Source: Massilia sp. H6
Lineage (GTDB): Bacteria > Pseudomonadota > Gammaproteobacteria > Burkholderiales > Burkholderiaceae_D
Length of the DNA stretch: 64,000 nt
Assembly (NCBI RefSeq): GCF_024802625.1
Contig: NZ_CP103371.1
Location: 124,001-188,000 of the forward strand
Direction: 5' to 3'
Below are positions 27,643-36,100 of this stretch, piece by piece. The position numbers were made by a program, and so were the translations under genes. Below the pieces are notes generated by a model. It ran no database searches, was not told where the DNA came from, and saw only the letters and a program-made list of their open reading frames with translations. The stretch's first letter is position 1; the number at the start of each line of letters is the position of its first letter.

Positions 27643-28635
27643 TCACGGGGTGACTGGCGCGACCGCTGCGGGAGCCGCCGGCATCGTTGTCGGGAGCGGC
27701 GGACTAACTGGCGTAGGCAGCGGCGGCGGCGGCAGCGCCGGGCTTGGCACTGGCGGTGGCGACGGTGGCGCAGCCGGCGGCAGCGGCGGCACCGGGTGCG
27801 TGATCACCGGCGGCGGCACCACCACCGGCAGCGGCGCATTGGCCGGCGTGGTCAGCACTTCCAGCAGCGTGGCGGTTTCGGCATCGGCGTTGCCGGCGAT
27901 GTCCGTGGGCCGGTATTTCATCTGGAAGGCCGCCAGCACGGTGCGGGTCTGCTGGTCGAGCACGCCACTTTGCACAATGGCGTAGCCGTGGGTGGCCAGC
28001 TTGCGCTGGAACCAGGCGTAGTCTGGCAGCATCGCCTCGAACACCGGGCGCACGGCAGCCACGCGGTTGGCATCGGGCCACGCCACCAGGCCGGCCTGGG
28101 CCAGCTGCCGCCACGGGAACAGCGGCCCTGGATCCTGCTTGCGCTGCGGCGCGATGTCGCTGTGGCCGAGCACGTTTTCGGGAGCGATGCCATGGCGCTG
28201 GACGATGTCTTTTACCAGCGTGACAAGTGCATCTATCTGGGTTTGCGGAAACGGCGCGTATACCCTGCCGGCCGGCGTGTCTTTCCAGCCGGCGTTGACG
28301 ATCTCGATGCCGATCGAACTGTTGTTCAGTTGCGTGAAGTTCTTCCAGCTCGAATGGCCGGCATGGTAAGCCGCGCGCGTCTCGTCGACCAGGCGGTAGA
28401 TGACCGGCTGCGGCGCGTCGGTCAGCAGGTAATGGGAGCTGACCTGCTGCTCGGTCAGGATCTTGATCGAGGTCGGCGTATCGGCCACGGTGTAGTGCAG
28501 CACCAGGAAGCGCGCGCGGCTCGACTGGCCCTTGGCGGTCAAGCTGGTGTCGATCTGCGGGCCGATGGGTGCGATGGGACCGGTGGCGCAGCCTGCCAGC
28601 AGGGCGAGGATGACGGGGACGATCAGGGTTTTCAT
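27643..28635 (-). CDS. N-acetylmuramoyl-L-alanine amidase, AmiD-like lipoprotein
   Basis: 330 residues. The signal ends in the lipobox LLAGC, so it is a lipoprotein. The amidase_2 domain follows (RFLVLHYTVADTPTS with the zinc His; NNSSIGIEIVNAG; GHSDIAPQRKQDPGPLFPW), then a peptidoglycan-binding domain (about 190-265, GVLDQQTRTVLAAFQMKYRP). It cuts the lactyl-peptide bond in murein fragments from the outer-membrane side. The last 65 residues are a proline/alanine-rich tail (PPLPPAAPPSPPPVPSP), unusual for AmiD and possibly a spacer or wall-spanning arm. It is 19 bases downstream of the kinase gene. Confidence 0.92.
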   Translation of the reverse strand: MKTLIVPVILALLAGCATGPIAPIGPQIDTSLTAKGQSSRARFLVLHYTVADTPTSIKILTEQQVSSHYLLTDAPQPVIYRLVDETRAAYHAGHSSWKNFTQLNNSSIGIEIVNAGWKDTPAGRVYAPFPQTQIDALVTLVKDIVQRHGIAPENVLGHSDIAPQRKQDPGPLFPWRQLAQAGLVAWPDANRVAAVRPVFEAMLPDYAWFQRKLATHGYAIVQSGVLDQQTRTVLAAFQMKYRPTDIAGNADAETATLLEVLTTPANAPLPVVVPPPVITHPVPPLPPAAPPSPPPVPSPALPPPPLPTPVSPPLPTTMPAAPAAVAPVTP

Positions 28636-28654
28636 CTGGGACTATCCTGTACTG

Positions 28655-29575
28655 TTATCGGGTGGGTGTGGCCGCCAGCCTGGCCGCCGCGTAATGGGCG
28701 CGCAGACCGGTCTGGCTCAGCGTGGTATCAGGCGGCAGCGCCGCGCGCATGGTCTCGACGATGGCTGGGTGCAGCTCGGCGGCGCGGCCGGCCAGCGCCA
28801 CCGGGCGCGGGCCGAAACGCCCGATCAATGCCAGCGCCAGGCGTGCCAGCTCGGTGCCGGCTTCGCGCAGGATAGCAGCGGCGGCCGGATCGCGCTCGGC
28901 GGTCGCGGCCACTGCGATCGCCAGCTTGCCGACCTCGCCACGTTCGCGGCCATAGATGAACTGGCGCGAGAACGACCAGTCCGCACCGCCCACGTGCTGG
29001 AACACGGCATGCGCCATGGGCGAGTCGCGCCAGGCGCCGGGGCGTTCGTCTTCCAGGCGCCAGATATGGCGCAGCGCTTCGCGCGCGATCCAGAAGCCGC
29101 CACCGCCGTCGTCGAGCACCACGCCGCGTCCGCCGGCGCGATGAAAGCCGCCCTGGTCGTCGATGAAGGCGCCGATCGAGCCGGTACCCGAATACACCAG
29201 ATAGCCCTCGCCCGGCTTGAAGCTGGCGAGATAGGCGATGTCGATGTCGTTGCTGATGATGATCGCCGCCGGCGCCAGACCGAGCAGGCTGCCCAGCCAC
29301 TGCCGGAGCTGTTCGCCGTCGCCGCCGAAGCCGGTCAGGCCGGCGCGCACCGCCAGCGGGCGGCCCTGGGCCAGTACCGCGCGCGCGATGCCGGCGAAGG
29401 CCGCGTGCACCGAATCGCGCCCTTCGGCGCTGCCCATCTGCAAGGCCGTCAGGCCGGGGGCGACGCCCTCGGCGACGATGCGTCCGCCCGGCGCCGCCAG
29501 CGCCCAGCGAGTTTGGGTGCCGCCGGCATCGATGCCGAGGCCGAGGCCATCGTGTTGCTGATCCGAGTTAGGCAT
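28655..29575 (-). CDS. BadF/BadG/BcrA/BcrD-type sugar kinase, probable GlcNAc/MurNAc kinase
   Basis: 306 residues of the ASKHA fold: LGIDAGGTQTRWAL (phosphate 1), AGLTGFGGDG, SNDIDIAYLASF, VYSGTGSIGAFI (phosphate 2) and GGRGVVLDDGGGGFWIAREAL. This is the layout of N-acetylglucosamine kinases and of clostridial MurK, which phosphorylates MurNAc and GlcNAc. Between a DigH-like hydrolase and an amidase, with murQ in the same unit, a MurNAc or GlcNAc 6-kinase that supplies MurQ is the natural reading. There is no AnmK in the window. Substrate is inferred. Confidence 0.82.
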   Translation of the reverse strand: MPNSDQQHDGLGLGIDAGGTQTRWALAAPGGRIVAEGVAPGLTALQMGSAEGRDSVHAAFAGIARAVLAQGRPLAVRAGLTGFGGDGEQLRQWLGSLLGLAPAAIIISNDIDIAYLASFKPGEGYLVYSGTGSIGAFIDDQGGFHRAGGRGVVLDDGGGGFWIAREALRHIWRLEDERPGAWRDSPMAHAVFQHVGGADWSFSRQFIYGRERGEVGKLAIAVAATAERDPAAAAILREAGTELARLALALIGRFGPRPVALAGRAAELHPAIVETMRAALPPDTTLSQTGLRAHYAAARLAATPTR

Positions 29576-29662
29576 GGTCCGCGAGTGTACGTTGTCGACC
29601 CGCCACCACGCGACACCATGCTGGCGGGGTTGGTATGAACAAGGCTGATAAGTCGTGCATGG

Positions 29663-31291
29663 TCAGTTCGGCGCGCGCCAGGCCTGTACCTGCGCGCCCT
29701 CGTTGCCAAGGCGGTCTACCGCGCTGACATAGACCAGGTTGGCCGTGCCCAGCTGGGCGTCGTCCGGCACGGTCCATTCCACGCGCGTGGCCGGAACCAC
29801 CGCGAAGCGCCACTCGCCGCCGTGGCGCGCCCAGATCGCGTACAGCGCGGTCCCCTTGCCGGCCTTGAGTTTGAGCTTTACGCCATCCTGGCGCTGCATG
29901 GCCGCCACCTGCGGCGTGCCCGGGCGCTCGCTCAAGAGCCAGGGAGTGGCCGGCACCAGCGCCTGGCCGGTATACGTGGTGGCGCGCAAGCGGTCGCTGA
30001 TGCCCTTGCGGTTCTGGCTCAAGGCGACCATGCTGAAGTGGACATGGCCGGTGGACAGCGGACGCGCGCGGGTGGCGGCAATCTGCTGCACGATTTCCTC
30101 CGGCTCGAACTGCTTGGTCGGCGCCGGCGCGCCGACGCGGCTGGTGAACAGGCCCGGCCACATGTGGCGTCCCTGGGTGTTCTGGCCGATCCAGTAATCG
30201 AGCAGCACCGGATAGGACTGGGCCGCCGGCGCGATCGACCAGTACAGCTGCGGCGTGAAATAGTCCACCCAGCCCTTCTGCAGCCACAGTTCGGCGTCGG
30301 CATACAGCTTGTCGTATTGCGAGAATCCCACGATGCCGGGCGGGCGGCGGTCCGGGCGGCCCAGGCCGAAGGGGCTGATGCCGAAGCGCACCCAGCTCTT
30401 TTCGCGGTGGATGCCCTGGTACATCGCCTCGATCAGGCGGTTGACGTTGTCGCGGCGCCAGGACGGGCGGTCGAGCTTGCCGCCGGCGAGCAGGTAGCGC
30501 TCCCAGGCCGGCGTATCGGGAAAATCGAGTTCCGTCCTGGGTCCGGCCTTTCCGTTGCCGGTGCCATCCAGGGCGGAAGCATTGCCGGCAACACCGGGCG
30601 CTTCGATCGGATATGGATAGAAATAGTCGTCGATGTGCACGCCGTCGATATCGTAGCGCCGCACCACGTCCAGGATCACGTCCATGGTCTGCTTCGATGC
30701 TGCCGCTTCTCCCGGGTCCATCCACATGAACTTGCCATAGCGCTTGACCGCCGACGGAATCGTGTTGGTGATGTGGTTGGGGGCTGCCGGCGAGCGCGCG
30801 TTGTCGTGGCGCGCCCGATAGGGATTGAACCAGGCGTGCAGTTCGAGTCCGCGTGCGTGGGCCTGGCTGACCCAGAATGCCAGCGGGTCGTAGAACGGCT
30901 GCGGCGGCTTGCCCTGGGCGCCGGTCAGGTATTCGGTCCACGGCTCGATGTTGGACGGGTAGATCGCATCGGCCGACGGGCGCACCTGCAGCACGATGGC
31001 ATTGAGCCTGAGCGCGACGGCGCGATCGAGAATGGCGATGGCCTCGGCCTGTTGCTGCGCCGCGGGCAAGCCCGGCTTGCTCGGCCAATCGATATTGGCA
31101 ACGGTCGAGACCCAGGCGGCGCGGAATTCGCGCGGGGCCGGCGGCGGAAGATCGGCCGCGGGCAAGCCGTCCGGCCTGGCCGGCTTGCCCGGCTGGGTGG
31201 TGCAGGCGGTCATCAAACCGCTCAGCGCCAGTGCGCCGGCAAGTCCTGCCAGCGTCAGCGCACGTTTTTTCACATCAGGTTTCAAGCTCAC
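29663..31291 (-). CDS. GHL10-family glycosyl hydrolase lipoprotein (DigH/YddW-like)
   Basis: 542 residues. A signal ends in the lipobox LMTAC, followed by a proline-rich linker. The TIM-barrel GHL10 (DUF187) domain starts REFRAAWVSTVANIDWPSK and continues with LNAIVLQVRPSADAIYPS, DIDGVHIDDYFYPYP (likely acidic catalytic region) and VDYFTPQLYWSI. A C-terminal fibronectin-like segment (about 440-542) ends the chain. DigH of E. coli cuts peptidoglycan strands stripped of stem peptides; the neighbouring lipoprotein amidase would supply such strands. It is part of the murQ-to-ddpX unit. Confidence 0.87.
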   Translation of the reverse strand: MSLKPDVKKRALTLAGLAGALALSGLMTACTTQPGKPARPDGLPAADLPPPAPREFRAAWVSTVANIDWPSKPGLPAAQQQAEAIAILDRAVALRLNAIVLQVRPSADAIYPSNIEPWTEYLTGAQGKPPQPFYDPLAFWVSQAHARGLELHAWFNPYRARHDNARSPAAPNHITNTIPSAVKRYGKFMWMDPGEAAASKQTMDVILDVVRRYDIDGVHIDDYFYPYPIEAPGVAGNASALDGTGNGKAGPRTELDFPDTPAWERYLLAGGKLDRPSWRRDNVNRLIEAMYQGIHREKSWVRFGISPFGLGRPDRRPPGIVGFSQYDKLYADAELWLQKGWVDYFTPQLYWSIAPAAQSYPVLLDYWIGQNTQGRHMWPGLFTSRVGAPAPTKQFEPEEIVQQIAATRARPLSTGHVHFSMVALSQNRKGISDRLRATTYTGQALVPATPWLLSERPGTPQVAAMQRQDGVKLKLKAGKGTALYAIWARHGGEWRFAVVPATRVEWTVPDDAQLGTANLVYVSAVDRLGNEGAQVQAWRAPN

Positions 31292-31375
31292 TCCACTATG
31301 TATTCAGACCTTGGCGCGCCCTTGCTCGCGCCTGCTGGCCAAGCAGCCGAACGCGGCCACGCTACGGGTTCGCGC

Positions 31376-32671
31376 CTATTTTTTACCGAACTCGGGATCG
31401 ATCTTTACCAGCGCCGCCATGATAAAGGCCGGAATGGTCGACAGGCAGGCCCAGATGAAGAAGTTCTTGTAGCCGAGGTATTCCTGCAGGTCGCCGCTCC
31501 ACATGCCTGGCACCATCATGCCCAGGGCCATCAGGCCAGTGCAGATCGCGTAATGCGCCGTCTTGTGCTCACCCTCGCAGACCATGATCATGTAGAGCAT
31601 CATCGCGGTAAAGCCGAAGCCGTAGCCGAACTGCTCGACTGCGAGCGACGCGCACACCAGGGCGAAGCTGGTCGGCTGCACCTGCGACAGGTACACGAAC
31701 ACCAGGTCGGGCAGGTGCACGGCGAACACCATCAGCCACAGGCAGCGCTTGAGTCCAAGGCGCGAGATCAGGTAGCCGCCGGCCAGGCCGCCCATGGTCA
31801 GGAAGGCAATGCCGATGGTCCCGTAGGCGATGCCGTATTGCGCGGTGGTCAGTCCCAGTCCGCCTTCGACCAGCGGGTCTTTCAGGAACGGCGCCACGAG
31901 TTTGAGCAGCTGCGCTTCGCCGAGGCGGAAGGTCAGGATGAAGCCAAGGATCAGCCAGATGTCGCGCTTGCGGAAGAACAGGGCGAACGTGACGAAGAAG
32001 TCGCGCAGCGGGTTGTCGGTGCGGGCGACCTTGTGGTCGGCGTCCGGCCGCGGCAAGATAAAGCCATGCCACAGAAAGGCTGCCAGGAACAACCCGGCCA
32101 GTACGAAGAACACGATCGACCAGGCCTGGTGAACGTCGCCCAGGCGGGTGGCCAGGTAGCCAGCCAGTACCACCAGCGGGCCCTGCCCGGCCAGTGTCGC
32201 CAGCCGGTAGAAGGTGGAACGCACCCCGACGAACGCGGCCTGCTGCTTCTGGCGCAGGCCGAGCATGTAGAAGCCGTCGGCCGAAATGTCGTGGGTGGCC
32301 GAACTGAAGGCCATCAACCACATCACGGCCAGGCTGGCGACAAAGAAGTTCGGCAGGTGCAGCGACAGGCCTACCGCTACCAGCGCGGCCGCCACCGCGA
32401 GCTGCAGCAGCACCGTCCAGCCGCGCTTGGTGCCGAACATGTCGACCACGGGCGACCACAGGGGTTTGATCACCCACGGCAGGTAGAGCAGGCTGGTATA
32501 GAAGGCAATGTCGGAATTCGATATCCCCATGTCCTTGTACATGATCACCGACAGGCTCATGACCACCACATAGGGGATGGCCTGGGCGAAGTACAGCGAC
32601 GGTATCCAGGCCCAGGGACTTGGCTGCGACGGGCTGGCGGGCGGGATGCTCTTGGCTTGCGAAGTCTGCAT
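31376..32671 (-). CDS. AmpG-like MFS transporter, probable muropeptide permease
   Basis: 431 residues with about 12 membrane segments. The first loop (SLYFAQAIPYVVV... PWVIKPLWSPVVDMFGTKRGW) matches the AmpG/acetyl-CoA-transporter branch of the major facilitator family, which imports GlcNAc-anhydroMurNAc muropeptides. FSSATHDISADGFY in TM4-5 fits the same group. It lies 43 bases after murQ and before the DigH-like gene. Function is inferred from family and context; sugar substrates other than muropeptides are possible. Confidence 0.8.
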   Translation of the reverse strand: MQTSQAKSIPPASPSQPSPWAWIPSLYFAQAIPYVVVMSLSVIMYKDMGISNSDIAFYTSLLYLPWVIKPLWSPVVDMFGTKRGWTVLLQLAVAAALVAVGLSLHLPNFFVASLAVMWLMAFSSATHDISADGFYMLGLRQKQQAAFVGVRSTFYRLATLAGQGPLVVLAGYLATRLGDVHQAWSIVFFVLAGLFLAAFLWHGFILPRPDADHKVARTDNPLRDFFVTFALFFRKRDIWLILGFILTFRLGEAQLLKLVAPFLKDPLVEGGLGLTTAQYGIAYGTIGIAFLTMGGLAGGYLISRLGLKRCLWLMVFAVHLPDLVFVYLSQVQPTSFALVCASLAVEQFGYGFGFTAMMLYMIMVCEGEHKTAHYAICTGLMALGMMVPGMWSGDLQEYLGYKNFFIWACLSTIPAFIMAALVKIDPEFGKK

Positions 32672-32714
32672 AGGTCTTTCGTGGTCGGCAGGTGCCGGCG
32701 CGGGTGTCGCGGTG

Positions 32715-33593
32715 TTACGCGATGGCTTCGCGCACGCTGCCGTGCGCCGACGCCAGCAGCGCCTGCGCCTGCTCGACGGTGGTTTGTTTGATCAAGGCCA
32801 CGATCGCAGTCTTGACGTGGTAGCCGCATTCTTCCAGCACCGCCTGCGCGGACGCTTCGCCAACGCCGGTAGCGTACATGGTCAGGCGCACGGCGCGCCG
32901 CACCAGCTTGGCGTTGGTCGCCCGGAAGTCTACCATCAGGTTGCCGTAAACCTTGTTCAAACGCACCATCAGCGCGCTGGAAAAGGTGTTCAACGCGATC
33001 TTCTGCGAGGTGCCCGCCTTCAGGCGGGTGGAGCCGGAGATGACTTCCGGCCCGGTGTCGAGCGTGATGCCGATCTCGGCGCCATCCGCCACCGGGGCGT
33101 CGGCATTATTGGAAAAGCCAATGGTCAGCGCACCGGCTGCGCGCGCCGCGCGCAGGGCGCCCAGCACATATGGCGTATGGCCCGACGCGGCCAGCAGCAG
33201 CACCACGTCGTCCGGACCGACACCAACGCTCTCGAGGTCTGCCGCGCCCTGCTCCAGGTCGTCCTCGGCGCCCTCGACCGCGACGAACATCGCTTCGGCA
33301 CCGCCTGCCAGCAGCGCCACCGCACGCCCATGCGGCCAGGAGAACGTCGGGTTCAGCTCCACGCTGTCGAGCAACCCAAGGCGGCCGGAGGTGCCGGCGC
33401 CGGCGTAGATCAGGCGCCCGCCCGCTTCCATCCGCGGCAGCGCCGCAGCGACGGCGGCGGCAATGCGCGGCGCCGCGGCGCGCACCGCATCGACCGCGCG
33501 GGTCTGGTCGTCGATGAACACGCTAACTAAGTCGAGCGTGGGGTATTGGTCGAGCCTCGCGTGGTCCTGGGCCGGGGTTTCGGTATTGAGCAT
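32715..33593 (-). CDS. murQ: N-acetylmuramic acid 6-phosphate etherase
   Basis: 292 residues. MurQ removes D-lactate from MurNAc-6-phosphate to give GlcNAc-6-phosphate. Landmarks are GAGTSGRLGLLDSVE (SIS phosphosugar loop), NPTFSW, VEGAEDD with the catalytic Glu, GVGPDDVVLLLAASGHTPYVLGAL, and the conserved SGSTRLKAGTSQKIALNTFSSALM. It is the first gene of a minus-strand run ampG-digH-kinase-amiD-lysR-ddpX, with gaps of 19-87 bases. Its 111-base leader contains two ACCA repeats 11 bases apart, a possible GntR site. Confidence 0.96.
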   Translation of the reverse strand: MLNTETPAQDHARLDQYPTLDLVSVFIDDQTRAVDAVRAAAPRIAAAVAAALPRMEAGGRLIYAGAGTSGRLGLLDSVELNPTFSWPHGRAVALLAGGAEAMFVAVEGAEDDLEQGAADLESVGVGPDDVVLLLAASGHTPYVLGALRAARAAGALTIGFSNNADAPVADGAEIGITLDTGPEVISGSTRLKAGTSQKIALNTFSSALMVRLNKVYGNLMVDFRATNAKLVRRAVRLTMYATGVGEASAQAVLEECGYHVKTAIVALIKQTTVEQAQALLASAHGSVREAIA

Positions 33594-33704
33594 GGACAGG
33601 TCTCTTGGTGCGCAGTGATCGATAAAACCAGTGTAATACCAATTAACCGGGGCATCCCATGAAAGCTCGGCCCGCGATCATGCCGAAAAGTTATGTTGGC
33701 CAGG

Positions 33705-34445
33705 CTAGGCCGGACGCCGCAGTTCGGCGACGAAATCGTAGTGCTCGCTCAGGCAGTAAGAATGCGTCAGCTCGACCGGTTCGCCCGACCCAAGGTAGCC
33801 GATGCGGGTAATGAACAGTACCGCGCGCCCCTCGGGCACGGCCAGACGCGCCGCCAGTTCGCTCGAGGCGTTCATCGCGCGCAGATGCTGCAGCGCGCGC
33901 ACCGGCATGTGGCCGGTCTTGGCCAGATGGGCATACAGCGAGCCGCCAACTCCCTCGGGCCGCGGCAGCATGCTGGCCGGGATCACGCTGATCTCGTAGG
34001 CCATCACCACGTCATCGGCCAGGCGCAGCCGTTCAAGCCGGGCCACGCGGGTGTCGGGCAACAGCCCTAGCCAGCGCTGTTGGTCGGCATCGGCCAGCAG
34101 CACCTCGCGCCGCAGCCAGTGGCTGCCAGGCTTATAGCCGCGCTGTTGCAGCTGTTCTGAAAAGCTCGACAGGTCTGACAGCGGCTGCTCGATGCGCGGC
34201 GCGATGTAATTGCCCGAACCGCGCCGGCGCACCACCAGGCCCTGGTCGACCAGCTGGTCGATCGCCTTGCGCGCGGTCACGCGCGAGACGTCCAGCCGCT
34301 CGGACAGCGTGCGTTCGGACGGCAGCGCCTGCTCGGCCTGGTAGCGGCCATCGCGCACGTCCTGTGCGAGCTTGCGCGCCAGCTGCATGTACAGTGGCGA
34401 ACTGTCGTTCAGGTCGATCTCGAAGGCGGGGCTGGTCGTGGTCAT
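33705..34445 (-). CDS. GntR/HutC-family transcriptional regulator with UTRA domain
   Basis: 246 residues from the ATG at 34445 (MTTTSPAFEIDL). The N-terminal winged helix is PLYMQLARKLAQDVRDG, then LPSERTLSERLDVSRVTARKAI, and the C-terminal UTRA effector domain contains RLADDVVMAYEISVIP. Such regulators (NagR/DasR type) usually bind amino-sugar phosphates. The frame is open to 34601, with an ATG at 34493 as an alternative; none has a clear ribosome site. It stands at the divergence point of murQ-ddpX (111 bases downstream on its own strand) and the serine hydrolase-DadA pair, so it probably controls both. Confidence 0.88.
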   Translation of the reverse strand: MTTTSPAFEIDLNDSSPLYMQLARKLAQDVRDGRYQAEQALPSERTLSERLDVSRVTARKAIDQLVDQGLVVRRRGSGNYIAPRIEQPLSDLSSFSEQLQQRGYKPGSHWLRREVLLADADQQRWLGLLPDTRVARLERLRLADDVVMAYEISVIPASMLPRPEGVGGSLYAHLAKTGHMPVRALQHLRAMNASSELAARLAVPEGRAVLFITRIGYLGSGEPVELTHSYCLSEHYDFVAELRRPA

Positions 34446-34517
34446 CGGCAGGTCGGAAGGTAGGCGCGAAGCGTCGGGACAACGGTCTGTCATATAACAC
34501 CGCTTGCCGCATAAGCA

Positions 34518-34529
34518 TACCACCTGGTA
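34518..34529. promoter_or_regulatory. Candidate GntR operator: TACCA-cc-TGGTA
   Basis: A perfect 5-2-5 palindrome in the gap between the GntR gene and the divergent serine hydrolase gene, set in an AT-rich patch (GATATAAAACGG follows). Its half-site ACCA recurs twice in the murQ leader (33627-33630 and 33638-33641). The assignment to the GntR protein is inferred. Confidence 0.4.
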
Positions 34530-34647
34530 CCGATATAAAACGGTTATGCCACCGTCACGGGTATTCATTAGGCAAGGCCCGTTGTCACTGCGTATGCTCA
34601 TCGAACCACGCCACCATCAGCAGCCGCCAGGGCCAGAAGGAGACCGG

Positions 34648-35988
34648 ATGAACGAGCACAGGCGATCCTTGCTGGGCATGATCCTGCCGGGCCCGGTCGA
34701 ACCGCTGTTCCCGGCACCGGCGCGCCGCGCGCTCGATACCGAACTGGCCGCGCTGGTGAACGATCCGGCCATGCAGCTGGCCAGCCTGTCGGTGGTGGCG
34801 CTGCGCGCCGGCCAGCCGGTGTACGAACAATCTTTCGGCCGGCGTTTCATTGGCGGCGGCGCCCGGCCCGACCGTCCAGCCACGCCCGACACCCTGTACC
34901 GCGTCGCCTCGATTTCCAAATTGATGACCGCTCTGGGCCTGATGCGACTGGTGGAGGCAGGCCGCCTGCAGCTCGATGCCGACGTCTCCGGCTACCTGGG
35001 CTTTAGCCTGCGCAACCCGCATTTTCCCGGGCAGCCCATCACGCTGCGCGCGCTGCTGACCCATACCTCGTCATTGCGCGACGAGGGCGGCTATGCGTGG
35101 CCGCTGGCCACCACCCTGCAAGAGGTGCTGGTGCCGGGCGCGCCGCTCTACGGCGGCGGCCGGATGTGGTCGGGCGAGGCGGCGCCGGGCGCTTATTTCA
35201 CTTATTGCAACCTCGGCTGGGGGGTGATCGGCACCGCCATGGAGCGCGTCTGCGGCGAACGCTTCGACCTGCTGATGGTGCGCCTGCTGCTGCAGCCGCT
35301 GGGCCTGGCTGCCGGCTACAACCCCTCGGCCTTGCCGCCGGCGGCGCTGGAACGGCTGGCAACGCTGTACCGCAAGCGCGCGACCGATACCGACACCTGG
35401 AACGCCGAGGGGCCCTGGATCGCGCAGGTGGACGACTACGACGCCGGCGCGCCGGCCGCGCCGGCGGGCATCGCCACCTATGTCCCCGGCACCAATGCGA
35501 CGGCGTTCAGCCCGACCGGCGGCCTGCGCATCTCGGCGCGCGACCTGGGCGTGGTGATGCGCATGCTGCTCGGTGGCGGTATTCATGGAGGCGTGCAGGG
35601 CGCCAGCCGGCTGTTCGCGCGCGCCACGCTCGAACACATGTTCGCGCGCCACTGGAGCCTGGATGCCGCGGGCGGCAACGGCGACTCGATGCACGGCTTA
35701 TTCCATGCCTGGGGCCTTGGCAACGCCCAGTTCCCCGACCGCGCCGGCATGGCGCTGGTCGATGGCGGCGGCTTCGATGCGGTCGGCCACCTTGGCGACG
35801 CCTACGGGCTGCGTTCGGTATTCGTGCTCGACCGCGCGCGCGGCAACGGCATGATCGTGCTGGCCGGCGGCAGCACGCACGACCCGGCCCGGCAGAAGGG
35901 CCGCTATTCGGCGCTGGCGCGCTTCGAGGAGCGCATTCTCACGGCGCTGTACCGCCACGCCATCGTCGGCCAACAGGCGCCGGCATGA
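34648..35988 (+). CDS. Serine hydrolase of the beta-lactamase/PBP (class C, S12) family
   Basis: 446 residues. SxxK is SISK (Ser88, Lys91), YxN is YCN in TYCNLGWG, and the third motif is HLG in VGHLGDAYG. This is the layout of AmpH/EstB-type enzymes and D-amino-acid peptidases, not of PBP4. The ATG at 34648 follows a strong AGAAGGAGA and replaces a poorer upstream frame opening at 34504. I see no clear signal peptide, so its compartment is uncertain. It is divergent from gntR and upstream of the D-amino acid dehydrogenase, and could release D-alanine from peptides. Confidence 0.88.
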   Translation: MNEHRRSLLGMILPGPVEPLFPAPARRALDTELAALVNDPAMQLASLSVVALRAGQPVYEQSFGRRFIGGGARPDRPATPDTLYRVASISKLMTALGLMRLVEAGRLQLDADVSGYLGFSLRNPHFPGQPITLRALLTHTSSLRDEGGYAWPLATTLQEVLVPGAPLYGGGRMWSGEAAPGAYFTYCNLGWGVIGTAMERVCGERFDLLMVRLLLQPLGLAAGYNPSALPPAALERLATLYRKRATDTDTWNAEGPWIAQVDDYDAGAPAAPAGIATYVPGTNATAFSPTGGLRISARDLGVVMRMLLGGGIHGGVQGASRLFARATLEHMFARHWSLDAAGGNGDSMHGLFHAWGLGNAQFPDRAGMALVDGGGFDAVGHLGDAYGLRSVFVLDRARGNGMIVLAGGSTHDPARQKGRYSALARFEERILTALYRHAIVGQQAPA

Positions 35989-36100
35989 GGCCAGGCTGGC
36001 GTTTATATACCCCGGTTATGGCGCCCGGCGCGAGTTTCATTGGCCCCGGTCCGGGCTAGCGCCTAAGCTCCATGCTCATGATTAACAATAAAAGTGCAGG

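Noticed and set aside
29822..32791. 989-residue plus-strand frame across the DigH-like and AmpG-like genes
   Set aside because: Antisense to two clearly recognised genes and without recognisable motifs.
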